DNA of 64,000 nucleotides from a virus. Numbering within the stretch: position 1 is the stretch's first letter; each line of letters opens with the position of its first letter. Position numbers and translations under genes: made by a program. This document shows positions 7,327-14,406 of the stretch, piece after piece. The notes beneath the pieces are model-generated. The model ran no database searches, had not been told where the DNA came from, and saw nothing but the letters and a program-made list of their open reading frames with translations. The DNA lies in the IMG/VR virus record IMGVR_UViG_3300022188_000008, positions 31,306 through 95,305 of that record. One strand, given 5' to 3'.

Positions 7327-7452
7327 TTATTTTTTGATATAATCTTTACATTTTGTTACAGGAAAATCACATGGTATATGTGCCTTGCATGGTACAGGGC
7401 AATTGTAGTTTTTGCATGTACTGCAGAGGCATTTTTTGCATGTATTTTTCAT
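7327..7452 (-). CDS. 41-residue cysteine-rich miniprotein
   Basis: Begins MKNTCKKCLCSTCKNYNC and ends CKDYIKK. Eight cysteines occur at positions 5, 8, 10, 13, 18, 22, 28 and 35. A strong ribosome binding site (AAAGGGGGATATT) precedes the ATG, and the gene fills the gap between two packed neighbours. CxxC and CxC spacing fits one or two zinc knuckles; a disulphide-rich secreted peptide is unlikely because there is no signal peptide. Short zinc proteins often act as transcription or anti-host regulators in phages, but nothing here identifies the target. Confidence 0.6.
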   Translation of the reverse strand: MKNTCKKCLCSTCKNYNCPVPCKAHIPCDFPVTKCKDYIKK

Positions 7453-7465
7453 AATATCCCCCTTT

Positions 7466-7768
7466 CTATCCATATATTGATATCTCAATTAATCTAGCTA
7501 GTTGAAACAGGTGAAAAAATACTTTGTTTATCTGCTCCCCAAATTCGTCTGATAGTAGATAAGTGAAGTTAAATAAGACCCCCGCTTTGTTCCGTATCTC
7601 AAATATGAGGGCTTTATTTTCGATATTTCTGCTATGATAACAGGCTTTAATTGTTTCCCATATATCTATAATTTCGCTATAAAACCTTTTCTCTAACTCA
7701 TTACTTGAATCTATTTCTAGTTTTTCTATTTCTTTTTTGGTTTTTACAATCAAGCCGTAAATAGTCAT
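7466..7768 (-). CDS. Hypothetical helical protein
   Basis: 100 residues, nearly all predicted helix (MTIYGLIVKTKKEIEKLEID, then SEIIDIWETIKACYHSR, then FHLFQLARLIEISIYG). Ribosome binding site GGGGGC. Length and helicity resemble small phage modulators; no motif. Confidence 0.55.
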   Translation of the reverse strand: MTIYGLIVKTKKEIEKLEIDSSNELEKRFYSEIIDIWETIKACYHSRNIENKALIFEIRNKAGVLFNFTYLLSDEFGEQINKVFFHLFQLARLIEISIYG

Positions 7769-7791
7769 TTTAAAGCCCCCTGTAATTTCGA

Positions 7792-8355
7792 TTATTCATC
7801 TTTATCTTTTTCTCTTACCCACAGGCTAAACTTAACCTGGAAACAATCAGCGTTGTTTATAAGCCATACATAATCAAATTTTTCCCCTGAATCGATACAC
7901 GAAAAACCTGCTTTTTTGATAAGGCTATAACCCCATGAAGGTACGGCTTTGTCTGTTCGGTTTTTACAAATATCTATCAATAAATTAGGGTTCTCCTCGA
8001 TGCATTCACGGCAAATTAATTCTCCGCACTCGTCATCTATAATAAAATTTGCCTCCCAAAAAGCAGAATCTGGAACGGTAGAAACGATTTTTCCACAGTG
8101 GGAACAAGTGGCAATTTCGTCAAGATAGGTAGGATAGATAAATTCTAACTCGTTATCTATATAATCATAGAGCTTATCAGGAAGGTTATTCCAATTGGCG
8201 GCAATAACAATTTCTTTTCCAGGGAAATCATAATAATGTGCTTTCCCGAATTCATAGTAACCGGATTTTTCATAAATGTATTTTTGTATTCTTCCGGCAA
8301 TTTTAAGCTCCTTTTCCAGTCTCTCATTAATTTCTTTTTCGACTCTCTCTTCCAT
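7792..8355 (-). CDS. Hypothetical protein with CxxC...CxxC zinc site
   Basis: 187 residues. N-terminal coiled coil (residues 1-25), a YYEFGKAHYYDFPGK motif, and a four-cysteine site: CSHCGKIV and, after about 35 residues, CGELICREC. Between the cysteines lies PDSAFWEANFIIDDE, similar in layout to a family of phage proteins with a treble-clef-like centre (from memory). First gene downstream of the best promoter in the window (8391-8419). Ribosome binding site AAAGGAGG. Confidence 0.65.
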   Translation of the reverse strand: MEERVEKEINERLEKELKIAGRIQKYIYEKSGYYEFGKAHYYDFPGKEIVIAANWNNLPDKLYDYIDNELEFIYPTYLDEIATCSHCGKIVSTVPDSAFWEANFIIDDECGELICRECIEENPNLLIDICKNRTDKAVPSWGYSLIKKAGFSCIDSGEKFDYVWLINNADCFQVKFSLWVREKDKDE

Positions 8356-8390
8356 GTTTAATACCTCCTTTTCTCTGTTGTTTGATTGCT

Positions 8391-8419
8391 ATTATACTAT
8401 AAATTTAATTTTTTGTCAA
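8391..8419 (-). promoter_or_regulatory. Strong sigma-70-like promoter reading left
   Basis: Minus strand: TTGACA (8414-8419), 17-nt spacer ending TTTATAG, TATAAT (8391-8396). Both hexamers are perfect consensus. The palindrome CATAATAAAAATTATG (8429-8444) lies 10 bp upstream, placed for an activator or repressor. Drives 7792-8355 and probably the genes beyond. Confidence 0.85.
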
Positions 8420-8428
8420 TTATTTTTT

Positions 8429-8444
8429 CATAATAAAAATTATG
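8429..8444. promoter_or_regulatory. CATAAT...ATTATG palindrome (candidate operator)
   Basis: CATAAT AAAA ATTATG, perfect 6-bp arms. The same element in either orientation occurs at 8539-8554, 8843-8858, 42300-42315, 57231-57246 and 58042-58057 and inside the array at 12251-12600. A binding site for a phage regulator or replication protein is the simplest reading. Confidence 0.5.
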
Positions 8445-8470
8445 AAATTCTGAAGCCCCGCATAAATTCG

Positions 8471-8530
8471 ATATCAGACAACAATGGCCTCGATCTGAAA
8501 ATGTTCATATCAGACAAGAATGGCCTCGAT
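8471..8530. repeat. 24-bp direct repeat pair
   Basis: Copies at 8471-8494 and 8507-8530 share 23 of 24 bases (ATATCAGACAACAATGGCCT in the first, one C/G difference in the second, both ending CGAT). They lie between the promoter and the terminator of the upstream gene. They may be regulator sites or a local duplication. Confidence 0.7.
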
Positions 8531-8538
8531 ATATATTT

Positions 8539-8554
8539 CATAATTTTTATTATG
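8539..8554. promoter_or_regulatory. CATAATTTTTATTATG palindrome
   Basis: Second palindrome of this intergenic region, the exact reverse complement of the one at 8429-8444. Its minus-strand form lies directly after the terminator-like hairpin at 8556-8578. Confidence 0.5.
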
Positions 8555-8578
8555 AAAAAGAGGGCTAAAATGCCCTCG
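8553..8578 (-). terminator. Rho-independent terminator after the gene at 8586-8981
   Basis: Minus strand: GAGGGC ATTTTA GCCCTC followed by TTTTTC. The plus strand also has a T run after the hairpin, so it could work in both directions. It separates the gene at 8586-8981 from the promoter at 8391-8419. Confidence 0.7.
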
Positions 8579-8585
8579 ATTTTTT

Positions 8586-8981
8586 TCATAATAATTCATA
8601 ATAGCTAGCTTTAATCCTTTTTAACTCGATTCCGTAGGATTTAAGCCTTGTTATCATATAATCAAATCTAATGTTAGTTTTAAGCAATTCATGGCCACTT
8701 TCGTCTAATAATATAGCTTTTTTGGCGATTCCCTTGCCGGAATCACCAATAATAAAACCAACCTCAATCCATATATCCGGATCAATTCCTTTGAATCCAG
8801 GAAATTTTTTATATTGATTATTAAGATATTTTTTCTCTTTTTCATAACTTTTATTATGAACCTCGATTTTTTCTATCTGCAGATCATTAAGAATATTCTG
8901 ACAGACAGAAATGACAAAATTGTCCTCAATTTTATGGCCATATACTTCCAGTAATTCGATTTTAGCCTTGATTTCTTGCAT
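8586..8981 (-). CDS. Hypothetical protein
   Basis: 131 residues from MQEIKAKIELLEVYG; AAGGAGGGATAAAATT precedes this ATG. Helical N-terminus with ILNDLQIEKIEVHN, then strands (IWIEVGFIIGDSGKGIAKKAILLD). The gene carries a CATAA...TTATG palindrome in its coding sequence (8843-8858). Followed by a terminator. Unknown family. Confidence 0.6.
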   Translation of the reverse strand: MQEIKAKIELLEVYGHKIEDNFVISVCQNILNDLQIEKIEVHNKSYEKEKKYLNNQYKKFPGFKGIDPDIWIEVGFIIGDSGKGIAKKAILLDESGHELLKTNIRFDYMITRLKSYGIELKRIKASYYELL

Positions 8982-9023
8982 AATTTTATCCCTCCTTAAA
9001 ATCAATATACGATTATATATCTT

Positions 9024-9040
9024 GGTATCGGATTGATACC
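9024..9040. terminator. Hairpin between 9043 and 8981
   Basis: GGTATC GGATT GATACC. On the plus strand it is followed by TTTTACTTTTC; on the minus strand by AAGATATATAA, so termination of the leftward transcript is doubtful and an RNA-processing or stabilising role is possible. Confidence 0.4.
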
Positions 9041-9042
9041 TT

Positions 9043-9258
9043 TTACTTTTCCCATTGGTGAAATACTATAGCTTTTTGTTTTGGACTATAATAAGCTATT
9101 TTATTATTACTTCTATCAATCCACATTGCAGATCTGCAGGTATTATCATTATTATACTCTGTGAACTCACTGTAAACTTGTTTTCCTGTAGCTTTGCAAT
9201 ACTTTTCTACCATGTTTTTGGCTTGATTGTAGTCTTTTATACCAGTAAATGCTTGCAT
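9043..9258 (-). CDS. Hypothetical small protein
   Basis: 71 residues from MQAFTGIKDYNQAK; the leader AAGGAGGGATAAAATC is almost the same as that of the downstream gene at 8981. Pattern FTEYNNDNTCRSAMWIDRSNNKIAYYSPKQ looks like a small alpha/beta domain. Not recognised. Confidence 0.55.
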   Translation of the reverse strand: MQAFTGIKDYNQAKNMVEKYCKATGKQVYSEFTEYNNDNTCRSAMWIDRSNNKIAYYSPKQKAIVFHQWEK

Positions 9259-9302
9259 GATTTTATCCCTCCTTAAATTCGATATATGATTAATAATCAA
9301 AA

Positions 9303-9342
9303 ATATATCCAGGCATCTTAATGATACCTGGATATGATATAT
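9303..9342 (-). terminator. Hairpin terminator
   Basis: TATCCAGG C ATC pairs with GAT A CCTGGATA around TTAAT. On the minus strand the stem is followed by TATTTTTGATT. It falls between the genes at 9344-9688 and 9043-9258. Confidence 0.5.
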
Positions 9343-9343
9343 T

Positions 9344-9688
9344 TTATTTCTCTTTTTTTAGTCTTCTATAATATGCTAATTCAAAATTTGCTGTATGAAA
9401 GATATCGTTCATTAGATACCTGGTTTTAAAGTCTAATAGTTCTAGCCTACTTCGATTCTTTCTTACAGGAAAAGTTAATGGATCAAGGCAATATCTTCTG
9501 ATTTGTTTTCGGAATATACGCTTGCTATGCCTTATATATAGCTCATTTTCCAGTTCCTTAGCTAGATTATAGTATTCTGGCACTTTGTCGTTATCAGGCA
9601 TAGCTTTTATAGCTTCATAACAATCATTGATAATATATTCCAGGCTATTATCATCTAATACTTTCTTGTAATATTCTACTTTTTCCAT
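9344..9688 (-). CDS. Hypothetical helical protein
   Basis: 114 residues, helical and charged (YNLAKELENELYIRHSKRIFRKQIRRYC), with a conserved-looking NRSRLELLDFKTRYLMNDIFH. Ribosome binding site TAGGAGGTGAAGTT. No family recognised. Confidence 0.55.
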   Translation of the reverse strand: MEKVEYYKKVLDDNSLEYIINDCYEAIKAMPDNDKVPEYYNLAKELENELYIRHSKRIFRKQIRRYCLDPLTFPVRKNRSRLELLDFKTRYLMNDIFHTANFELAYYRRLKKEK

Positions 9689-9712
9689 AACTTCACCTCC
9701 TATTATTAATGT

Positions 9713-9994
9713 TTAATCAATTAATCTTAACTCACAAACCGGTATTAATCCGGTTCTTTGGCTATAATATTCCACATATAAGTTATCTATATCTCCATAT
9801 ATCTTAAAAGACTTATATCTTAAGTTTTTCTTAAGAAATCCCTCTTTTTTTAATGTTTTAATTATCTCTTTGTCGCTTGTATAATCATTAATAGTTATTG
9901 CCATATCTGTCTCAGAAACATTATTAACGTAGTATCCATGTTCGTCACGCCACAAATCATAAGTATAAATTTTATATGTTCTCCTCTTTAACAT
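9713..9994 (-). CDS. Conserved phage-type small protein (YDxW..DGYxVNxV family)
   Basis: 93 residues. YKIYTYDLWRDEHGYYVNNVSETDMAI and the ending GLIPVCELRLID match the layout of a widespread uncharacterised phage family (YDVWGN..DGYEVNDV ... G..P..EL), remembered from other phages. Predicted strand-helix-strand. Good GGAGG. Coding sequence contains small perfect hairpins (AACCGG...CCGGTT, CTTAAG...CTTAAG). Confidence 0.65.
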   Translation of the reverse strand: MLKRRTYKIYTYDLWRDEHGYYVNNVSETDMAITINDYTSDKEIIKTLKKEGFLKKNLRYKSFKIYGDIDNLYVEYYSQRTGLIPVCELRLID

Positions 9995-10028
9995 GATTTA
10001 CCCTCCTTAAATTCATAATAGTTAATAA

Positions 10029-10484
10029 TTAAGCAATTCCTAATATTTCTTTGTTTCTCAATTCGGATTGCCTCATTAAATACCAAACTTGCTCCTTGGT
10101 GACTCCTAGTGTATTGTAATAACGATTGCTAGGAGAATACTCTGGACAAGATATATGCAATATATCCTTTTCCTTATCATAATGTATATTTTCCAAGCTA
10201 AAACTATTGTTTTTCCAGGCATTGAATAATCTCAAGGCAAGTTTACGATGTATTCTATTGGCAGGTACGTCAAAGATTAAACAAATCAATCTATGATCTA
10301 GTTTAATGTGGTTTGGTCTTACTCTGTAACCGAAGCTGTTATAAATCCGTGTCCAGTATTTTCTGGACTGTATTTTTTGCAGATCTAACACGATACGTTT
10401 ACCTTGTCGAAAATTTGTGATTGTTAGAACTGGAATAGTGGAAAATTTATCTTTTATAGGTTTAATGTATACTATCTTTTTCAT
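10029..10484 (-). CDS. Hypothetical protein
   Basis: 151 residues. Beta-rich N-terminus (IVYIKPIKDKFSTIPVLTITNFRQGKRIVLDLQ), a basic central part (RVRPNHIKLDHRLICLIFDVPANRIHRKLALRLFNAW) and a C-terminal helix (TKEQVWYLMRQSELRNKEI). Good ribosome binding site (GAGGATATAAAGC). Could bind nucleic acid, but unrecognised. Confidence 0.55.
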   Translation of the reverse strand: MKKIVYIKPIKDKFSTIPVLTITNFRQGKRIVLDLQKIQSRKYWTRIYNSFGYRVRPNHIKLDHRLICLIFDVPANRIHRKLALRLFNAWKNNSFSLENIHYDKEKDILHISCPEYSPSNRYYNTLGVTKEQVWYLMRQSELRNKEILGIA

Positions 10485-10566
10485 GCTTTATATCCTCCTA
10501 TGTTTCGTAAATGGTTTGAATCATTAACAGTGTATAGTGTTTTTGTAATATTTACAGTAAATTAAA

Positions 10567-10593
10567 TGCCAGGTTGAAAAACCCAACCTGGCA
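10567..10593. terminator. Bidirectional-looking hairpin
   Basis: GCCAGGTT with AACCTGGC, perfect 8 bp around GAAAAACCC. On the minus strand it is followed by ATTTAATTT. It lies in the 117-nt gap between the genes at 10602 and 10484. Confidence 0.5.
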
Positions 10594-10601
10594 AAAAATG
10601 T

Positions 10602-11015
10602 TTATTCTTGTTCGGTAAACTCTTTAAGATTCAAGAGCTTACCAAGAAATACTAACTCGGTATCAGTTACCGAGTTAGCAAGATAGTTAATTCTATGTTC
10701 TGTTAAATACTTTAATTTGTAAAGCGATGATCTTAATATTCTTTCCTTACTAATACCCTTCCTACGCTTCGGAAACATCCATATAGGTAAAAATACTTCG
10801 ATACGGTCATAGTATCCAATAAGTCTACTCTCTCCTCCTGTAGAGTACAATTTAATGTTTATTTCTTTTGGCATCCACTCTGTTAATTCTAGGAGTTTAT
10901 CAGCTAAACATAGCTGATCTTGCAGATCTTTAATCTGCCACATTTTATTAGGATATGTTACATTCAGATGTATTACAGTGGCTTCTAGTTCTTTATAGAA
11001 TTCCTCTCTTGTCAT
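10602..11015 (-). CDS. Hypothetical protein encoded by hairpin-rich sequence
   Basis: 137 residues; AAGGAGGTGCAGC upstream. Predicted helices at both ends and YYDRIEVFLPIWMFPKRRKGIS in the middle. The coding sequence itself contains an 11-bp perfect inverted repeat (10652-10678), a 7-bp hairpin (10899-10918) and a 6-bp hairpin (10922-10938). That density of stems is unusual for a gene. Function unknown. Confidence 0.55.
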   Translation of the reverse strand: MTREEFYKELEATVIHLNVTYPNKMWQIKDLQDQLCLADKLLELTEWMPKEINIKLYSTGGESRLIGYYDRIEVFLPIWMFPKRRKGISKERILRSSLYKLKYLTEHRINYLANSVTDTELVFLGKLLNLKEFTEQE

Positions 11016-11032
11016 GCTGCACCTCCTTATGG

Positions 11033-11221
11033 TTAATTAATAACTTCTACCACAAGCCGGTTAGGCTTATGGTATTGGCTTGTAAATTCATGGTAGATAT
11101 TATTAAAGTCATCTACCACACTTTCCAGAGGCTTGCTATGTTCCTTAGCAAGCCTTTCAAGCTGGATTTCGATTGCCTCCAGCTTATCCCGTAAATTTCT
11201 CAATTTTGCAAAGTATTCCAC
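11033..11221 (-). CDS. Hypothetical helical small protein
   Basis: 62 residues from a GTG (VEYFAKLRNLRDKLEAIEIQ) with GAGGAGGTGACA directly before it; a GTG two codons earlier overlaps the ribosome binding site. Single long helix followed by a short region. The coding sequence includes a perfect 10-bp inverted repeat (11129-11138 with 11146-11155). Confidence 0.5.
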   Translation of the reverse strand: MEYFAKLRNLRDKLEAIEIQLERLAKEHSKPLESVVDDFNNIYHEFTSQYHKPNRLVVEVIN

Positions 11222-11300
11222 TGTCACCTCCTCTTTGCCGCTGTTATTAATCTGCCTGTACTAGTGCGGCTTAACTGGTACAGACAAAAAGAGGACCACA

Positions 11301-11465
11301 TTATACAGCGTGATCCTCTTTGATTATAGCTATTATTTCGTTTCCCATAGTATCCAGTTCCAAGATACTATTGGGAAACAAATAATCCAATACATCCAAG
11401 TCATCAGAACAAGTTATAGTTGCTCTGATAATTTCATTATTTTCTGTTTGTAACAGATTAATCAT
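11301..11465 (-). CDS. Small acidic hypothetical protein
   Basis: 54 residues from MINLLQTENNE; TAGGAGGTGACGAA precedes the ATG. It is the first gene of the leftward block after the 1.27-kb gene-free region. A TATAAT (11494-11499, minus strand) with TTGGCA 15 nt upstream is a weak promoter candidate. The gene ends inside a long hairpin (11290-11319). Function unknown. Confidence 0.5.
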   Translation of the reverse strand: MINLLQTENNEIIRATITCSDDLDVLDYLFPNSILELDTMGNEIIAIIKEDHAV

Positions 11466-12250
11466 TTCGTCACCTCCTATGTCAAATTTTACCATTATAT
11501 ATATGCACACACAATGCCAATTTCATAATTTTTTCATAATTTTTTATTTCTTTAATGATATCGATAACTTAAATTCATATCATGAAAAGTGAAATAATTT
11601 TATTGCACTTAATTGCTGTAGCATTTATGCAACACTACTAATCATGATTTTTTGTGTTTATTTAATGATAACAATACTTTAGCTTCATAGTATCAAAAAA
11701 ACAACAATTGTTGTGTTTTTGCTACTATGTAATTTGTTTCCTATTATTTTCTTCGTTTTTCTCGTGTTTTCTCGTTTTTTGGTTATAAGTTATCAATATC
11801 ATTACATTAATCATTACTAGATTTCTGAAAGTGTACTAGGGAATTTTTTTGAGCATTTCTTGTTTTATTAATGATTACAGCAATTTACAAATACTTAAAT
11901 ATCGCCAATTATAGCTGATTACAGGCAAATAAATTTTTTATGTTTCATATTTACCACATATGCAAATATTTTATTGCACTCAGAACCAGGTGCAATTAAT
12001 TTATTGCATATATCACGATGATGCTACTATCATAACTGCTATAAAATTATTGCAGTTATATTACATTCTGCAACAATATCATAATTATGATTATGATATT
12101 ATGCTTTTGTGCGTGATTTGACGCAGAATGCTGCAATAAAAGTATTGCAGTTAGTGCAATAAATTTATGGCAGTTCTGAGTGTGGGAAAAAAGTATGCCA
12201 AAATGCCAGGTTTTTTGATAAAAGTGGTGGGGGATGTGCGAGCTAGCTAT
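11466..12250. other. Gene-free AT-rich region with TTATTGCA boxes, candidate origin
   Basis: No convincing gene on either strand. The box TTATTGCA followed by C/G and T occurs at about 11600-11609, 11971-11980, 12001-12008 and 12047-12056, and in the opposite orientation at 12131-12140 and 12153-12163, with near matches nearby. Also present are repeated TTTAATGATA/T..C segments (about 11551, 11663, 11867) and the palindrome ATCATAATTATGAT (12078-12091). Together with the array that follows this resembles a replication origin or partition site. Confidence 0.5.
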
Positions 12251-12600
12251 ACATAAAATTCATAACAAAAATTATGATAATTTTTTAATAGTTGTTATAC
12301 ATAAAATCCATAATTTTTGTTATGATAATTTTTTAACAGTTGTTATACATAAAATTCACAACAATAGTTATAAGTAAAATCCATAACAGAAATTATGATG
12401 TTTTTCTAATAATTACTATGATAATTTTTTAATAATTACTATAATGTTTTTCTAATAATAGTTATAAAAATCATAATAGTTGTTATGATAATTTTTTAAT
12501 AATAGCTATACATAAAATCCATAATAAAAGTTATGATAATTTTTAATAATAACTATAAGTAAAACTCATAACAAAAATCATAATAAAAATTATGATACTT
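12251..12600. repeat. Iteron-like AT-rich tandem array
   Basis: Units of 48 bp alternate two half-units: ACATAAAATCCATAACAAAA followed by ATTAT, and GATAATTTTTTAATAGTTGT followed by TAT. Exact 48-bp spacing is seen between 12251 and 12299. Later units are shortened to about 23-25 bp and diverged (to about 12597). Each full unit contains a CATAA...TTATG palindrome. The organisation is like plasmid iterons or centromere repeats, not CRISPR: the spacers are the same family of sequence as the repeats. Confidence 0.75.
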
Positions 12601-12655
12601 TCTTTCTTCAGATATTAATTATATGTTAATTATAACATTATAGGGACGGGGGATT

Positions 12656-12676
12656 ATTTTCCTTCTTCAGGAAAAT
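12656..12676. terminator. Hairpin after the isolated minus-strand gene
   Basis: ATTTTCCT with AGGAAAAT around TCTTC; T/A runs on both sides. It lies 58 nt beyond the stop at 12734 and could terminate the transcript of that gene. Confidence 0.45.
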
Positions 12677-12733
12677 TATAAAATGACATTAGGGGACTTT
12701 TTATGAATTCCTCATTGTTTGTATATTTGAGGT

Positions 12734-14308
12734 TTAAGCATAAATATCCAAATGAATAGTTTTCGGGTATAAAGTACTTTGGTTAGATATTCCATATTCT
12801 TGCCTTACTGTATTTACAAGATCTATTACTGCATCTCTTAGATCTATATTTTCTGGATATTCTTTTGGATCTATTTCAGATATACTTCCATTGGGATTCT
12901 TTCCTACTAATGCAAATGCACGTGGTTCATAATCTTTATAAGTTATTTGACAATCTGGGTCGCCAAACCTGCAAATTGCTCTACAGATATCATCATCAAC
13001 ACTGCAATCGGGATCATATTCGGACAGCCAATCTATAAACCCAGTTCCATGAATGGTTTTTATTATGTATGCAGATACAGCTATTACAACAGCATAATTG
13101 TCACTATAGATTGCTGCTATTGGAGACAATTCACCTGTTCCGGCTTCCTCTTTACTTCTATAAGCGCCATTAAATTGCCATCCTGATGCGGTAATATCTC
13201 CAACTATACACTGGCAAATATCAGATTTTTGAAAAATATCATAATCTTGTGGGTATCCTTCAGGATACCAAGATGAGATCTCCTCAAATACTCCCTCACC
13301 AATTACTTTATAATAACCAAGAGTTGCATTAGATTGGAAATTTTGGTCATAGGAATCCTCAGCTTGGCAATCGTGTTGTTGTTCAGTGTAGTTGTATATT
13401 AAATATAAATTCAAATAAGTTCCGAAGAAATTAAAGGCTGTTTTTTCACGGTATGCATAGACATGAGCATTTATGTCTGCACAACAGTTATTAAATTCCC
13501 CTCCTTCTTCAAAGTTACAACTTTCTCCAGAAGGCATCCATGTAGTTATATCTTGAGTACAATATTCTACAAAACGTGTAGACCCTGTTTGCAACATCTC
13601 ACAAGGCATGAACCCAGCTTCATAAGGATACCACATACAAAAACTAATTCCACTCCAATAAGTACATTCGACACCTCCATAAGTACCTCTTTCAAATATT
13701 AAATATTCTGGAGGACAAGTTTCAGGATGAGATCGAGATAAATATCTAATGGCATTGTCTGTAGTCTCTCGGTATCCTTCAGGGCACAACCCTATCCTAG
13801 AAAGTCGTGATAAATAGTCGATTAAGATCGGGTCTTGGCTAGAGCAAGGAAAGGTTAGTTTTGGGATATCTACGTAATCATTCAATTCTAAATCCCATAA
13901 TATAACATAACCATCTATATCTATCTTTAAGATTTCACCACATCTCTTTATTTTATCAGGAAATCCTACACAATAATACTCCCCATTTACAGCATATATC
14001 AATACTTTATCATTAACATGAAATGCTGATGCTGGATCTAAGTTCTCAGATTGGCAATTATATATAATCTTAGCACCTGATATCTCAGTTATAGGCTCTA
14101 TATCTAAGTGTTCATATTTCTTGTGCTTCTCCAGCTTTCCATAATCAGTTTCATAGTTCCTAGGATAATAAGGTTCATCTAATACAACATCTACAGTCTT
14201 ATTATCTCTATCTACTGATGTTATTGTTCCTTCTATAACATCATGCATCAGGACTGCTTCTGCAGGATCTAATTGTATTGTATAAGGATTTTCAGTGCTT
14301 TTTGGCAT
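12734..14308 (-). CDS. Isolated cysteine-rich protein with OB-like N-terminal domain, probably structural
   Basis: 524 residues. Residues 25-60 (IEGTITSVDRDNKTVDVVLDE) and 95-115 (FHVNDKVLIYAVNGEYYCVG) fit a small OB-type barrel as found in baseplate-spike and tail-associated proteins. The rest contains about twenty cysteines, many paired or closely spaced (NNCCAD, ICQC, DDDICRAICRFGDPDC), which is rare for cytoplasmic phage proteins. No signal peptide. The C-terminal DLRDAVIDLVNTVRQEYG resembles the first helix of CAP/SCP domains but stops there. The gene stands alone, opposite in direction to the late operon, between the repeat array and the large RNA. Ribosome binding site AAGAGGT. Role unknown; virion part or secreted effector are both possible. 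Confidence 0.7.
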   Translation of the reverse strand: MPKSTENPYTIQLDPAEAVLMHDVIEGTITSVDRDNKTVDVVLDEPYYPRNYETDYGKLEKHKKYEHLDIEPITEISGAKIIYNCQSENLDPASAFHVNDKVLIYAVNGEYYCVGFPDKIKRCGEILKIDIDGYVILWDLELNDYVDIPKLTFPCSSQDPILIDYLSRLSRIGLCPEGYRETTDNAIRYLSRSHPETCPPEYLIFERGTYGGVECTYWSGISFCMWYPYEAGFMPCEMLQTGSTRFVEYCTQDITTWMPSGESCNFEEGGEFNNCCADINAHVYAYREKTAFNFFGTYLNLYLIYNYTEQQHDCQAEDSYDQNFQSNATLGYYKVIGEGVFEEISSWYPEGYPQDYDIFQKSDICQCIVGDITASGWQFNGAYRSKEEAGTGELSPIAAIYSDNYAVVIAVSAYIIKTIHGTGFIDWLSEYDPDCSVDDDICRAICRFGDPDCQITYKDYEPRAFALVGKNPNGSISEIDPKEYPENIDLRDAVIDLVNTVRQEYGISNQSTLYPKTIHLDIYA

Positions 14309-14371
14309 ATTTCAGATACCTCTTTTTTAGGGAATAGTATTTTACTCTTAATGCTAAAGTCAAGTTAGGAG

Positions 14372-14400
14372 TTGAAAATGAGAATCTGATGAGGTATAAT
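14372..14400 (+). promoter_or_regulatory. Sigma-70-like promoter of the large RNA
   Basis: TTGAAA (14372-14377), 17-nt spacer, TATAAT (14395-14400). It fires rightwards with an expected start near 14407, exactly before the structured region, and lies within the divergent gap upstream of the minus-strand gene. Confidence 0.7.
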
Positions 14401-14406
14401 AGAGAA

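Noticed and set aside
12251-12600. CRISPR array
   Set aside because: Repeats are AT-rich, overlapping and of changing length, spacers are the same sequence family, and no cas gene is nearby.
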